Origin: Bryopsis sp. KO-2023
Taxonomy: Eukaryota; Chlorophyta; Ulvophyceae; Bryopsidales; Bryopsidaceae
Reading direction: 5' to 3'
Length of the DNA stretch: 64,000 nucleotides
NCBI GenBank assembly: GCA_030272585.1
Contig: BSYQ01000011.1
Location: 3,782,001-3,846,000 of the forward strand
Shown: positions 54,580 through 64,000 of the stretch, piece after piece
Layout: every line of letters begins with the position of its first letter
Numbering within the stretch: the first letter of the stretch is position 1
Notes under the pieces: model-generated
Databases searched by the model: none
Told to the model about the DNA's origin: nothing
Seen by the model: only the letters and a program-made list of their open reading frames with translations
Translations under genes and position numbers: made by a program

Positions 54580-54740
54580 TTCTTTGTTAGTGTGATTGAA
54601 AAACAACATATCTCCAGAAATCGTTTTACACTTTTCTTCTAGTGTGGTAGAAAAACAACACACATCCAGGAATTTTTACACATGTTTTTTGGTGTGCTTC
54701 AAAAACAAATCTCCAGATTTGTAGTGTGGCTGAAGGTGCA
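54580..54740 (+). repeat. Degenerate 62-67-bp tandem repeat
   Basis: Three units share GTGTG(G/A)(T/C)TGAAAAACAA, then TCTCCAGA(A/T)TT(T/C)GT. Diverged, non-coding. Confidence 0.65.
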
Positions 54741-54813
54741 AAGGGAATGCGAAACAGTCGAACAAAATGAACGGAATACAAAATGGTCAAATTTTTGTCA
54801 GTTTCTGGACGTC

Positions 54814-55020
54814 ATATTTGTTGCGATGGTAGTCGAACTGGAGCGCAGAGGCTATGACAAGACGGAGTACGAGAATGCCCAAGACGGCGTCATTGCGTTC
54901 CTTCGACAGCAGTTGAAGCGCCAGCCTGGCGCCGCCAAGGTACTATTAGGGAGTTTTTTAGGGGCTGATTCGACAATGGACGCGTCTGGGAATGAGGAAA
55001 TGTCGGACTTTGTTTTGTAA
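54814..55020 (+). CDS. Short open exon, unrecognised
   Basis: The frame reads MVVELERRGYDKTEYENAQD, GVIAFLRQQLKRQPGAAKVL, then LGSFLGADSTMDASGNEEMS and stops with TAA at 55018-55020. Codon use is GC-balanced unlike the surroundings, so it may be the last exon of a gene or a relic of a mobile element. No motif known. Confidence 0.4.
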   Translation: MFVAMVVELERRGYDKTEYENAQDGVIAFLRQQLKRQPGAAKVLLGSFLGADSTMDASGNEEMSDFVL

Positions 55021-55329
55021 ATCGGCCGCGTACTAAAGCGAAAAACCCGCCGCCCGAATGTGATTCAGTAACCGGCTTCTACTGTATTACAGACTCTACA
55101 CCCCCCAACATCCCAGATCTCCAAACATGTCCTACAATGAAAAAAATTCCCCTCCAATGGGTCGAAGCAGCCTAGTACCACTTCAAACACTTTTTGAAAC
55201 CAAAATGAATGTCACTTTCCCCACCCCAACTTAAAAACTACTTTTTTTAAGACCGCTAAAAACAGACCGCTTTGCTTTTAATTTCTAGTTTTTTTTTCAA
55301 CTCTATCATTGTAGACAAAACGACATTTG

Positions 55330-55967
55330 CTATGGAATTTGTTCTGGAACCACTGTTGGAACCTGAAAACAAACAAACATCACCACAAACTGGTTGACAT
55401 ACACACATAACATTCCTTTTTATAATTATGAAATGCTTAAAAATAAAAGCATGAAAGGGGAAACGTTTCACTTACCGCTTTGGCGTCCGGTATCGCTTTC
55501 CAAACGTCTTTGGAGTCCCAACCTGGAAATAAACTTCAATTAGATCCAAGTGTCCTTATCCTTAGTTTTTTGCTTCGTGCAATTCCAAGAAAATATCTTA
55601 AACGAAAACTTTGATCGTACCTTCTAGGAGTGAAGTTGTACCGGATCCGACCCCTCGCTTTTTAGGACTCTGCAAACAGTTTAATCATTAATCAACTTTT
55701 GTCTATTTTTATTTTTATTTTTTCAATTTCAATTTTGACGGGTTTTCCAGTCACTTTTTTCGGTTTTCTTGGGCGTGTTTTTCTTTTTCTAATGTGGGGG
55801 TTTTGTTTTCATCTTCTGGGATTTTCAAAGTTGGTGGTTGCTTGTTGGTGGGGGGTAGGAGTACTTAGGGTTATCATGAACATTTCTGTAGGGTTTTTTG
55901 AGGTGAATTTCAATTTCAATTTTTGCCTACCGGTGTCTTGAACGCCGTTGGCTCTCGCTTGGAAGGA
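55330..55967 (-). CDS. Minus-strand gene end made of micro-exons
   Basis: Four exons of 37, 49, 47 and 33 nt (55931-55967, 55621-55669, 55476-55522, 55330-55362) join in phase: PSKREPTAFKTP, SPKKRGVGSGTTSLLEG, WDSKDVWKAIPDAKA, then VPTVVPEQIP and TAG. All borders are CAG/GTA-type on the minus strand (GTAGGC, GTACGA, GTAAGT donors). The peptide has S/T-P-K-like sites that fit proline-directed kinase targets. Upstream exons were not found. No family recognised; the perfect phase over three introns supports a real gene. Confidence 0.55.
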
Positions 55968-57045
55968 CTGTAGCACTATGGGAGATTCACTATTAACGTT
56001 GTAATTTGATTTTCACGCCAACCGGATCGAAACGGGAAACACGTCGAAAAATGGCGGAACACACACAAAGACGTGCGGAAACACCTAGGTTCGACCCCTA
56101 GGCGTCTTCCGCCAAGATACAGCCGCTTCCGTCGCGTTTCGCAAGTGACGGCCTTCTGGCCTGATCAGCCAACAACGCAGACATCCACATCAACAACGCA
56201 GTTTTGAAACAAAGATAAAAAACATCACATATCACTTGAAAAAGTATTCAGGGCTCGCCACCGTCGCCTAATACGTCGTTAAAAAGCACTTTCGGGTGTC
56301 AGAAAGGGTGCCCTGGAAACAACGTTGTTAACCTACAACGTGCAGTGCCTCATATACACGGTTGCGTTTCCAGACGTCAGTTTCGGGTTCACCTGGAAAT
56401 ATCGGTGCAGCTGTGTTTTGGTTGAACTGTTATTTTGCATGGTTGATTTTCTGGAAATTACAACAATTGTGAAGTATCCACTATATTTGCAACGCTCGTC
56501 CAACCATTACATGGTTGGCAGTGCCGTTTCTCACATACACAACGTGGACCAAAACATTTACAACGTGAACTGGCCCACACGTTCACATTCCATTGTAGAT
56601 GCAATAGCGTGAATTTCCCCTCTCTCCACCATCCTGATCATTTTTGTCGGAACCGTCTCCAACAAAACCGAGTAATTTTTTTCTCCCATGCCCACGATCT
56701 TAAACACGTTGTTCAAGTCGACTGGACCTTGCCTAGGCTCGTTCCTAACCTTGGGAAACGTTGCAACGGTGTAGGAAAGCTTGTGGAGCTCCAACAACTT
56801 GTTCGCAACGAGAGCACCACCTGGGTTGGAGCGGCGCCGGTTCCTCGGAGGAACTTCCTCCCCTCCCATCCCGGCAAAGAGAACCCAAAATTCCTACAAG
56901 GCAATCCACACCGCTTTTACAACAATGCACAACGCGCAACGCCTGCAACACAGCGCTCATAGACAGACGCTCAATGCGTTCAGCCATGGAACAATGTTGT
57001 ACATAGGGTGTGCATGGTTGATTGTGTCACACGACGCAGTTTACA
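55968..57045. other. Region with ACAACG-rich spacer and one minus-strand open frame
   Basis: The motif ACAACGT or CAACG recurs many times (56320-57000). A minus-strand frame (56558-56869) reads LVANKLLELHKLSYTVATFP and DLNNVFKIVGMGEKNYSVLL but has no known motif and no clear exon borders. Similar ACAACG-rich sequence reappears near 61.98-62.05 kb. Confidence 0.35.
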
Positions 57046-57054
57046 ACAGTGTAT

Positions 57055-57405
57055 ATTTTTGTGGCCCATTGTGGCCCTTTTGGCCCATTTTGGCCCCCAA
57101 ACAAATCAGAATGGCAAATTCTGGGGCCACAAAAGGGCCAAAACGTTTTATTACAAGATGATTTTGGGGCCACAAAAGGGCCACATTTACCCAAACTTTG
57201 TAAGGCCAGGGCCACATCCAAGAAATCAATCGAGTTTCCACAAAAATCAAAACCAACAACATTGAGTAAGTGCTATATAAACACCAAGCCTTGTAATTTC
57301 TGGTTTTTAAGTTGGGGCCACATTCTATTTTTTTTCGGACAAATTGGGCCACAAAAGGGCCACAACTAGATGAAATGGCCAAATTCAGGGCCACTTTGGG
57401 GCCAG
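57055..57405. repeat. GGGGCCACAAAAGGGCCA repeat in both orientations
   Basis: TGGCCCTTTTGGCCCATTTT (57071-57090) lies in opposite orientation to several copies of GGGGCCACAAAAGGGCCA (57132, 57168 and beyond) and partial copies to 57405. The arms could form a long imperfect hairpin, as in MITE-like elements. Confidence 0.75.
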
Positions 57406-57619
57406 TGAAATCGAAAAAAAATACACTGGTTTACAACCCTGTAATCCCATTCTAGAAGGTCGTACACCTGCGAATCTCCATCTTTCGAATTTCCTTGCCT
57501 CCCATTCTGTGCGACCAACCATCGTTGAACGGCCTGCTCCCAGCCGCGACTGCACGACGTCAAGTGTGAGATTCAGGAGGACTGGCCGCGTATTCCGAGT
57601 AAAGCAAGAGGGTATTTGA

Positions 57620-57900
57620 ATACCTTTGGCTGAAAGAAAAGTCGGGGTTGAGGGCGCACGAAAGCGCGATTCTTGATATCGTCCGTTAGTGGCAACGATA
57701 TCGCGAGGAGGAGATGTCGGAGTTCACAGCGCGGAGAGACGAGTGTGCCGGCGCGCAGCGAACGAGATACAGAGAGTGGGAAGGTGAGTACCCCAGCAGG
57801 GGCGCTCGTTTCTGGACTGCTCATCCCTGTTTTTGATTTTTCCGACACACTGACTTGCCCAAAACGCATGAACTTGATGATAACGAGCTCGTCCTCGAGG
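57620..57900 (+). pseudogene. Open exon with one in-frame TAG, unrecognised
   Basis: The frame reads YLWLKEKSGLRAHESAILDI, VR, then TAG (57687-57689), WQRYREEEMSEFTARRDECA and GAQRTRYREWEG, with a GTGAGT donor candidate at 57784. Apart from the stop it has strong exon character (charged helix). A later piece reads LPKTHELDDNELVLEVT before TGA. Function unknown. Confidence 0.4.
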
Positions 57901-58078
57901 TGACCTGAGAGTTCCAGAGTGCAGAAATTGCTACCCTATGAAAATGCTCTGATTGTAGCAAGGAAATTGTTTGCCTCGGTATTTTAAGCTTGCTGATCAT
58001 TGTTGTTGGGACTCATGTTTTTTTGCAGCTTTATGTTAACACGTAAAAATTGATTCTGGTAACCTTCTGTTGGCACCA

Positions 58079-59210
58079 GCAAGCTGCTCATGTCGGCTAC
58101 TCGGACATTTCCGACAGATGTGGTTGTGTTGACATTATTGTTGTGTCTAGTTTCTACACAGAGAGGCCAGGAAGGCTCAGGGGTCGAAGTTGCGGTAAGT
58201 GGAGGACCTTCTCACCTAGTAAACGAGTTTCTTATAAAAAAACCCGCTGCTCTCTACCCCTTGCCTGCTCAACATGCTGCATGTCTGTCTGTCGGGACTC
58301 AAGAATCATAACTTTTATCCAAAGGCTTTGGAAAGAATATATCTCTTTGTTTTGACCGCACAACCTGTGGATTCCAACCTTTTTCAGAATTCCGAGTTAA
58401 ATCTTTTGTATGGCTTGGTGTGTTCAAGTCCTATGGAGTGCTGGCCAAAGATGTGGAAGTTGCACTCGATCCCTGAAAAATTCCAAGGGGAAGATGTGCT
58501 TTTTCTGCAGCAAGCCTTTATGCATGAACTGTGGAAAGCAGGTACGAATCAAATGTTCAAAGATATGTTCATCCACATCTGATCAATTCGATTATGGTCA
58601 CTTGGCCATGTCATTTCTTCACTATGGTGAAAGGATAGTTCATTGAGGAGTCTAAGCTAGTCAATTGCTGTGCAGGTAAAATGCGGCATTGTTTGCCAGG
58701 ATGAATGCCATGAGCGTTGGCTGTTGGCGGCCAATATCCCAGATTGGCAAGCGTGGGGCAAATGGGAGTTCATGGACGACGAAAGCTTGGATAGACTCGT
58801 TAAACTGCTGACTATTTTTGAAAAGGTATGGGCAACTTATGCTTCGTGATAACCAATTATGCTTGATTCTGGGACAAAGCCGCTTTCTAATGATTGCATT
58901 TTTCTTTTCTTTTTTTTTTTTGGACAACCAATTGGAGAACCAATTTGCAAATGAAGATCTTTGGTATGGACACTCAGGTCAAATACTTAATTATTTAAAA
59001 TAATTTATTTTTTGTGTATGTGTGTGTTTCTAGCATTCTTTCAAGCTGTATCCAGTCACCTTTGCCAATGACCCGCTGTCAAGGTCCAATTTCTCGTTTC
59101 TGTTCACGGAACATACTTAAGGCGAAGAGGATGGGGTCATTCACGATTGGAACAGAGCCACAGTGGGATGCCTCCTTAGGATTCTGGGACCGCTCGCTTC
59201 CCAGGAAGAT
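58079..59210 (+). pseudogene. Gene with a Cys-rich zinc-type module, three to four exons (one internal stop)
   Basis: Exon ~58410-58541 reads GQRCGSCTRSLKNSKGKMCF, FCSKPLCMNCGKQ. It joins in phase 0 to exon 58676-58825 (VKCGIVCQDECHERWLLAAN, IPDWQAWGKWEFMDDESLDR, LVKLLTIFEK). Four CxxC-type pairs in ~50 residues suggest a FYVE/RING-like zinc fold, probably a protein- or lipid-binding module. Exon 59034-59210 (FKLYPVTFANDPLSRSNFSF; DWNRATVGCLLRILGPLASQ) keeps phase but has a TAA at 59118-59120. A possible earlier exon is ~58079-58194. The start is not defined. Either a relic or a gene with a sequence error. Confidence 0.5.
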
Positions 59211-59214
59211 GTAA

Positions 59215-61360
59215 GTTTGATTTTCAGTTCATCTCTTGCTGGGGAATAGAGATTGTATTCAATGTGTTTGAACGAGAGCAATACGGAAAACAGCAGCAAA
59301 ATTGGCAATGGTTTTTTTTTTTAAATCAAGATTATATATGTACTATCAGGATTTTCTTTGGTACTACTTCTGTTAGACCGAAGCTTTTGCTCGTGAGGCA
59401 AGCAAAGGGGAAATAGGCAGCTCCAAAACAATGACAGGCCAAGTCTTGATCCAGATATCACTGCTGTTGGCACCAAAGGAAGGAAACAAACAAAAGAGAA
59501 GCCCGTGGAGGTCTTGGACCAGAAAATCTGCAAGGAACTGAGCCAGCTTCCAATAGGAAACTGATCCAGGCTATGGGAGACAGAACCCTGGTGCCTAATT
59601 ATTTTTCGATTGAGTTGCATGACCCCAAATCCGTTTACACTCCAAAAATGTTTGTCCCTTCCGAACACCAAGGTACCCTCTAGCAGTCCTGCTGAGAAGT
59701 CAGAACCGAAATCTGGACCAAAAAATCTCACTGATGCTCCCGATTGCAGCTTTCGACATTGATTTTTTTTTTTTCTTTCTACAGTTTGTGAATCGTTTTC
59801 TGGTTCTGGGTGCAAAGTTTACCCCCCCCCAAAAAAAACAAAACAAAAAATCCTTTAGGGCATGCTTCTGGCTCAATTTTTGGCTGATGTGTTGTTCAGG
59901 AAATGTACTCTGTTTCCTGCCAGTATATATATATGCTAAGTCTTCCAGGATGCCCAATGGACATGACGATTTTTTGCTGGTACTCATTGTCCTTTTTTGT
60001 ATTGATGTGGTGAAATTAGGTGAGGCAGGAAAGAGAGGAGATATTGAAGCAAAGGATGTCGCTGTTTTTTTGATAGTTTTGATGAAGGGATGATGTTTGA
60101 CTAGTCATTCGCTGATTGGTACACACTTTGCGATACATTCAGTCCAGCTTGTTCCAATTTGTGCCTAGAACCGAATTGGTGTCTTGTGTGCTGGATGGAA
60201 AAAAAATCAATTGAGGTTACAAAATTTTAGGGGTGTTTTTGCTAAAACTTTATTTTCCCTTTGTGTCATCAGGGTGTGCAATAAGAAATTTTTCTCAGCT
60301 ACAGATTCTGAATTGGTGCGCACACTGGGATTGCAGGAAGCCCACTTGGTATTTTTTTCACGAAGCTGGAGTCCACGTTTTAATCAGTCGATCCACCAGG
60401 CATTCCGGGATCCGGGAGAAAGGAACCCAAGGGCCCAGTCCAACTCAGCGTAAAAACAGGTCCTGACCAGGTACACTTGGGTTTCCTTCCAGGTTGGAAA
60501 ACCTATTCAAAAATGCATATAAAGGTCAGAGGATGGTTCCAGCTGTGACAAAGGCAAGGCAGAAACGGCTGCTGAAGCTGTTGCTGTTGCCAGTGTCTGG
60601 GAAGAGGCTGCTGTCCAGGTCAATTGCGAGGGCCGAGGTTTTGCCTGTGGTTGGTCTGCATCTGGAGGAAACACTAGGGCGGTCGCTTTCGCGGAGGCTC
60701 TTGCTCAAGCAGCAGCTGGAGCCTTGACCTGGTGTTGGTGCTTCTTGCTGTGCGAGGACCTTCAAGAGGAAGCTCTGTAACTGTTCCAAAGACGGTTGCA
60801 AGAATGGTCTATGGATCAGAATTGATTACTACAATGATGAGAAGAATACAAAGAGGTCTTTTGAAGATAGGAAGAAGAAGCAGTGCTTCTGCCTCGAGTA
60901 GAGAGATAGAGGAGATTCTTATATGTTAATCCTGAATTAACATGTAGTTCGCGATATTTCACCTTTTTATGTTTTTATTTGTCAGTTGGGATGGTAGGGA
61001 GTGACGTCCCCTATTTCATTTTTAGTTCAGCAACATTTTTGCTAGCATTATTGATGTGCTGTTTTTTTTTCCGAATTGGATTCTGACCCTCGCCTGCTGT
61101 GGATATAGAATTTACTGTTGCAGATGCTGAGCTGATTTGTGTTGTCTTTATCTCTGGAATGTATTTCAAAGCTTTGCCCTGTATTGATGTCGAAAAAATG
61201 GTGCATCAGCAATGGTGAAATCAAGTCTATAGCTTCGGGTATCGTTTGGGAAACAGACTTGTTTTTTTTGGTACAAACATTTTATGACATTTTTTATATC
61301 TGGTTGAAGTGATTGGGTATTGGTAGCTGATGGGCAGGCAGTGGCTATCATGAGGTATAC
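59215..61360. other. Region with isolated exon-like pieces only
   Basis: Open pieces include 60300-60452 (SELVRTLGLQEAHLVFFSRS before a TAA) and ~60555-60725 in one frame (AAEAVAVASVWEEAAVQVNC; ASGGNTRAVAFAEALAQAAA, an Ala-rich stretch). They lack defined borders or known motifs. The rest is A/T-rich spacer with a T run at 59761 and a C/A run at 59821-59845. Confidence 0.35.
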
Positions 61361-61394
61361 TTGTGGAGAAAGGATTTGTAATCAACGTTGCAAA

Positions 61395-61850
61395 GTGCAG
61401 AACTACCAGTGTCGAGAGGCCTGTCCGCGTTGTTGTAACCAACGTTGCAAAGTGCATACAAATCAGCGTAAACAGGCCTGTCTGCGTTGTAAACGTCATC
61501 GTTGTGGAGTGCATACTAATCGGTGCTAAATTGCCTGTCTGCGTTGTGAACGTCATCGTTGTGGAGTGCATACTAATCCGTGTAAAATCCTCTGTCTGCG
61601 TTGTAAATTGCATCGTTGTGGAGTGCATACTAATCGGTGTGAAATCCCCTGTCTGCGTTGTAAACTGTATCGTTGTGGAGTGCATACTAATCGGTGTGAA
61701 ATCCCCTGTCTGCGTTGTAAACGTCATCGTTGTGGAGTGCATACTAATCGGTGTAAAATCCCCTGTCTGCGTTGTAAACTGCATCGTTGTGGAGTGCATA
61801 CTAATCGGTGTAAAATCCTCTGTCTGCGTTGTAAACTGCATCGTTGCGAA
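61395..61850 (+). repeat. 57-bp minisatellite, six good units plus diverged ones upstream
   Basis: GTGCATACTAATC occurs at 61509, 61566, 61623, 61680, 61737 and 61794, an exact 57-bp period. The period is divisible by three, which explains open frames on both strands (reading CGVHTNRC or PISMHSTT). An inverted single copy of the core (GTATGCACTCCACAACGATG) lies at 61958-61977. No evidence that it is coding. Confidence 0.93.
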
Positions 61851-62221
61851 TGGAGCACCCAACCATGTCGTTTCCAAAAGACGTCAACCATGCTAATCGG
61901 GTCTTCTGCGTGATTCGCCGGCTGGTTCAGGGTGCTAAAAAAACCATCAATGTTAAGTATGCACTCCACAACGATGAAAAACAACCATGCAAAAGGGGTG
62001 TAGAACAACGTTAATGGTGTCATTAACCACGCGATTGTTTACAACGTATTCAGCGAATCTCCTATAGTGTAGTCGAAGGACTCCCCTTGGATGGATTTTT
62101 TTTTTTTGGGTGTCCTTGTGATTTCTTTTTTTTTCGTGGGTCCTTCGCCAGCCTGCAGACGACCCCCTTGTGGACCTTCTTCCTCGTTGGACACCTGCCT
62201 CCCACGCTTCCGGCGGCGATC

Positions 62222-62401
62222 ACCCTCCATTTGCACGACGATAGGGAAGACCTCGCGTTTGAGTCGATGAAAAAGATCAGAGGTGTCCGCCCGAACAAGT
62301 ACACGTATTCGGCCTTGATCGCTGCCTGCTCCAGCAGCGGTGAATGGGAAAGGGCTCTCGAGATGTTCGGTGCTCTGCAGAAGGCGGCAAGGAGCCCTCG
62401 C
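62222..62401 (+). pseudogene. PPR (pentatricopeptide repeat) gene fragment
   Basis: The frame reads DLAFESMKKIRGVRPNKYTY, SALIAACSSSGEWERALEMF, GALQKA. 'G..PN.YTYSALI.AC...GEWE.AL.MF..M' is a textbook PPR unit, the 35-residue RNA-binding helical repeat of organelle RNA-processing factors. Only one full repeat and part of a second are present, and similarity ends near a GTATAT at 62402. The piece is GC-rich compared with its surroundings. It is a single exon or a dispersed fragment; the rest of a PPR protein was not found. Confidence 0.68.
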
Positions 62402-62551
62402 GTATATGTATCTTTTTTTGTGGTGTTCGAAGTCCTATGTGGGTCATATCACTGAAGCTGTTTTCTCTTGTGTCTTTTTCGGGCTGAAAAGAAAAAGGTT
62501 TTGCACGGCTCCTTTCTCTACGAGGGACCTTTTTTACCTTTTCTTTCTTGG

Positions 62552-62664
62552 TGAAATCGGGGCTGCGAGGGGCGGCTCGAAATTCGAGAGAGAAGAAAGA
62601 AGGGGAAAAACCCCTTGACGACGCCTGCCGCGATTCGTTTTATGAATACAGCGAAAACCTTGTC
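62552..62664. repeat. Repeat D7, copy 2 (inverted relative to 13.5 kb)
   Basis: Reverse complement of 13485-13690 without its ~96-bp insert. It lies 150 bp after the PPR fragment. Confidence 0.75.
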
Positions 62665-62749
62665 GCTTGTTTTCGATAACCGGCAAACCCGAGCCCTGGC
62701 GCGATTCCGATAGAGCGGAGAATTGCAGCTGTTGGCAGTCACAGTAGTT

Positions 62750-64000
62750 TGCTTAGGAAAAGTCTGCTATGAAGGGGAGGGGGAGCGATTTCTGTTAGTG
62801 TTACTAATCCGACCATTTTTGATGTTCAAAAAGCTGAAAATTTGGATCCTTGTTGTGGACCGTTTCTCAGCTTTCCCGATTGGGTTCATGAACTTCCACT
62901 TTCTTCCATTTTAGTTCGTTTTGTTTTGTTTTTTTTCTTTTTTTTTGGGGGGGGGCACCAAGAAATATAAACTAAAATTCCTACACATAAATAGTCATTT
63001 TCATTTTTTTTTAAGGTTCCGATGAATTAAAAAATTTGAAGGTGTGGAGGTTGATTTTGGCAGGGTTGATTTTTGCGGTGGGGACACAGATCATCTGGTT
63101 TGTCCTGAAGGCTTTGATCCCTTGAAAGCGGGATGTGGAGGTATAGTTGAGTTTTCTTGATGTTGATATATATATATACATATTATATATATGTGGGTTT
63201 TTTCCAGAAGATAAAGTCAGAAACAAGGTTTTTTTTCCTCAACTTTGGGTTGAAAGAAAGACACAAGCGATTTGGCAACTTTTACAGTTTTCAACATTGA
63301 AGCAGTCCGTGTTGGAAAAACTGTAGGCAGGGTGAGGTGTCTTTTTTTTGTATCATTATTTTGGAATAATAAAATAAGGGGGTTTTGTTTTCCAGGTGGG
63401 GAGTGTTGTTTTTCTTCTTTTTTTTTGTTTGATTTTTTTTTTGCGGTGGGGGGGGTTGCTGAACTGAGTGTGCAATTTGTAAAGGGTGGCAAGAAAAAAG
63501 GGAAAAAAAACCCTATCGTATATGGCAATTGAAAAGAGAGAAAAAAATTGTGAAGGGGAAAAAGTGCGCATTTTTCCTTTTATTTTTGAGGGCCTTTGTT
63601 CTTTTCTATTCTTTTTTTTTTCTTCTTTTGTTGTGTGGAATTGTATGGAAAGCTATGGTTTATATTTTCTCCTGTCTTTTTTTCTTTTCTATCTAGTTAT
63701 GGTTGCACCGCCATGGGTCGATTTTTGTGGGGACTGTCAAAAAAGAAAAGAAGAAAAAAAAAGAAGAAAAAACAGGGGTAGTACTACTAGTAGTGATAAA
63801 AAAATAGGAGGGGTTATTTTCATGAAACCCAATGTAACAGAAAGGGAAAAAAAAGCAAACAAGACCATTAACTGGAAAGAATTTGAAAGAAAATCCTTCA
63901 TGATCTAGGGTGGTGGGTACAAGAGGATAGTCGAATTTTGATTGAGTTTAGGGGTTTTTTTTGGGAGGGGGGGGGGGATAGTGGGTGAGAGAGAAAAACT
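62750..64000. other. Homopolymer-rich spacer to the window end
   Basis: The same style as 3.6-11.2 kb: T, A and G runs and an AT dinucleotide run near 63166-63192. No gene is seen. Confidence 0.6.

Noticed and set aside
61227-61896. 216-aa minus-strand and 177-aa plus-strand open frames
   Set aside because: The 57-bp period keeps all frames open; no unique sequence with coding character.

Overview
This is nuclear DNA from a eukaryote. Genes are split by GT-AG introns of about 80-440 bp with long pyrimidine tracts before the acceptor, TATA boxes can be seen, and there are no operons. Exon remnants of a plant-type catalase, a plant/algal-type glutamate synthase, MnmG/GidA, a PPR protein and the start of a plastid-style tufA gene point to an alga or another plastid-bearing protist. 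I cannot name the species. Gene density is low, and much of the sequence is homopolymer runs, minisatellites and segmental duplications.

Layout. (1) 0.8-3.6 kb: a four-exon plus-strand gene for an acidic protein of unknown function. (2) 3.6-11.2 kb: about 7.6 kb of homopolymer-rich, non-coding DNA. (3) 11.2-28 kb: a mosaic of near-identical duplicated blocks (12.0-13.3 with 24.0-25.0; 13.7-14.4 with 22.0-23.2; 17.7-18.5 with 25.0-25.8). It contains exons and relics: a coiled-coil gene, a catalase lacking its centre (minus strand), a frameshifted mnmG/MTO1 gene, a membrane-protein gene with a GCC2/GCC3-like Cys motif (minus strand), an unrecognised multi-exon minus-strand gene, and a short tufA-like insertion. 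(4) 28.7-34.9 kb and 52.0-53.4 kb: an internally duplicated locus with two copies of a decayed glutamate synthase fragment, LamG-like segments and Cys-rich exons. (5) 34.9-51.96 kb: a 17-kb block inserted in that locus, bounded by inverted TTAA-containing ends. It is interpreted as a large DNA transposon. (6) 53.4-64 kb: minisatellites, a tRNA-like element, a minus-strand gene of micro-exons, Cys-rich exons, a PPR exon and low-complexity DNA.

The 17-kb block is the highlight. It carries (a) a 780-aa, three-exon KDZ-like DDE transposase with an internal chromodomain; (b) an 857-aa, two-exon protein that resembles DUF3987 P-loop proteins of mobile-element replication modules; (c, d) two divergently transcribed proteins that share an N-terminal coiled coil, a low-complexity linker and a C-terminal CxxC / CxxHxxC / CxxC zinc-site signature; and (e) a small helical protein. 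A 186-bp iteron-and-hairpin unit occurs 12 times in three intergenic positions (4 direct, 7 direct, 1 inverted). Two other minisatellites lie near the ends. The most economical reading is a giant KDZ-class element with its own replication-type ATPase and dedicated DNA-binding-site arrays.

Caution: several frameshifts in otherwise clear homologues fall at or near G runs, so some 'pseudogenes' may reflect homopolymer-length errors. Exon joins given below were checked for reading phase by hand, not against transcripts.
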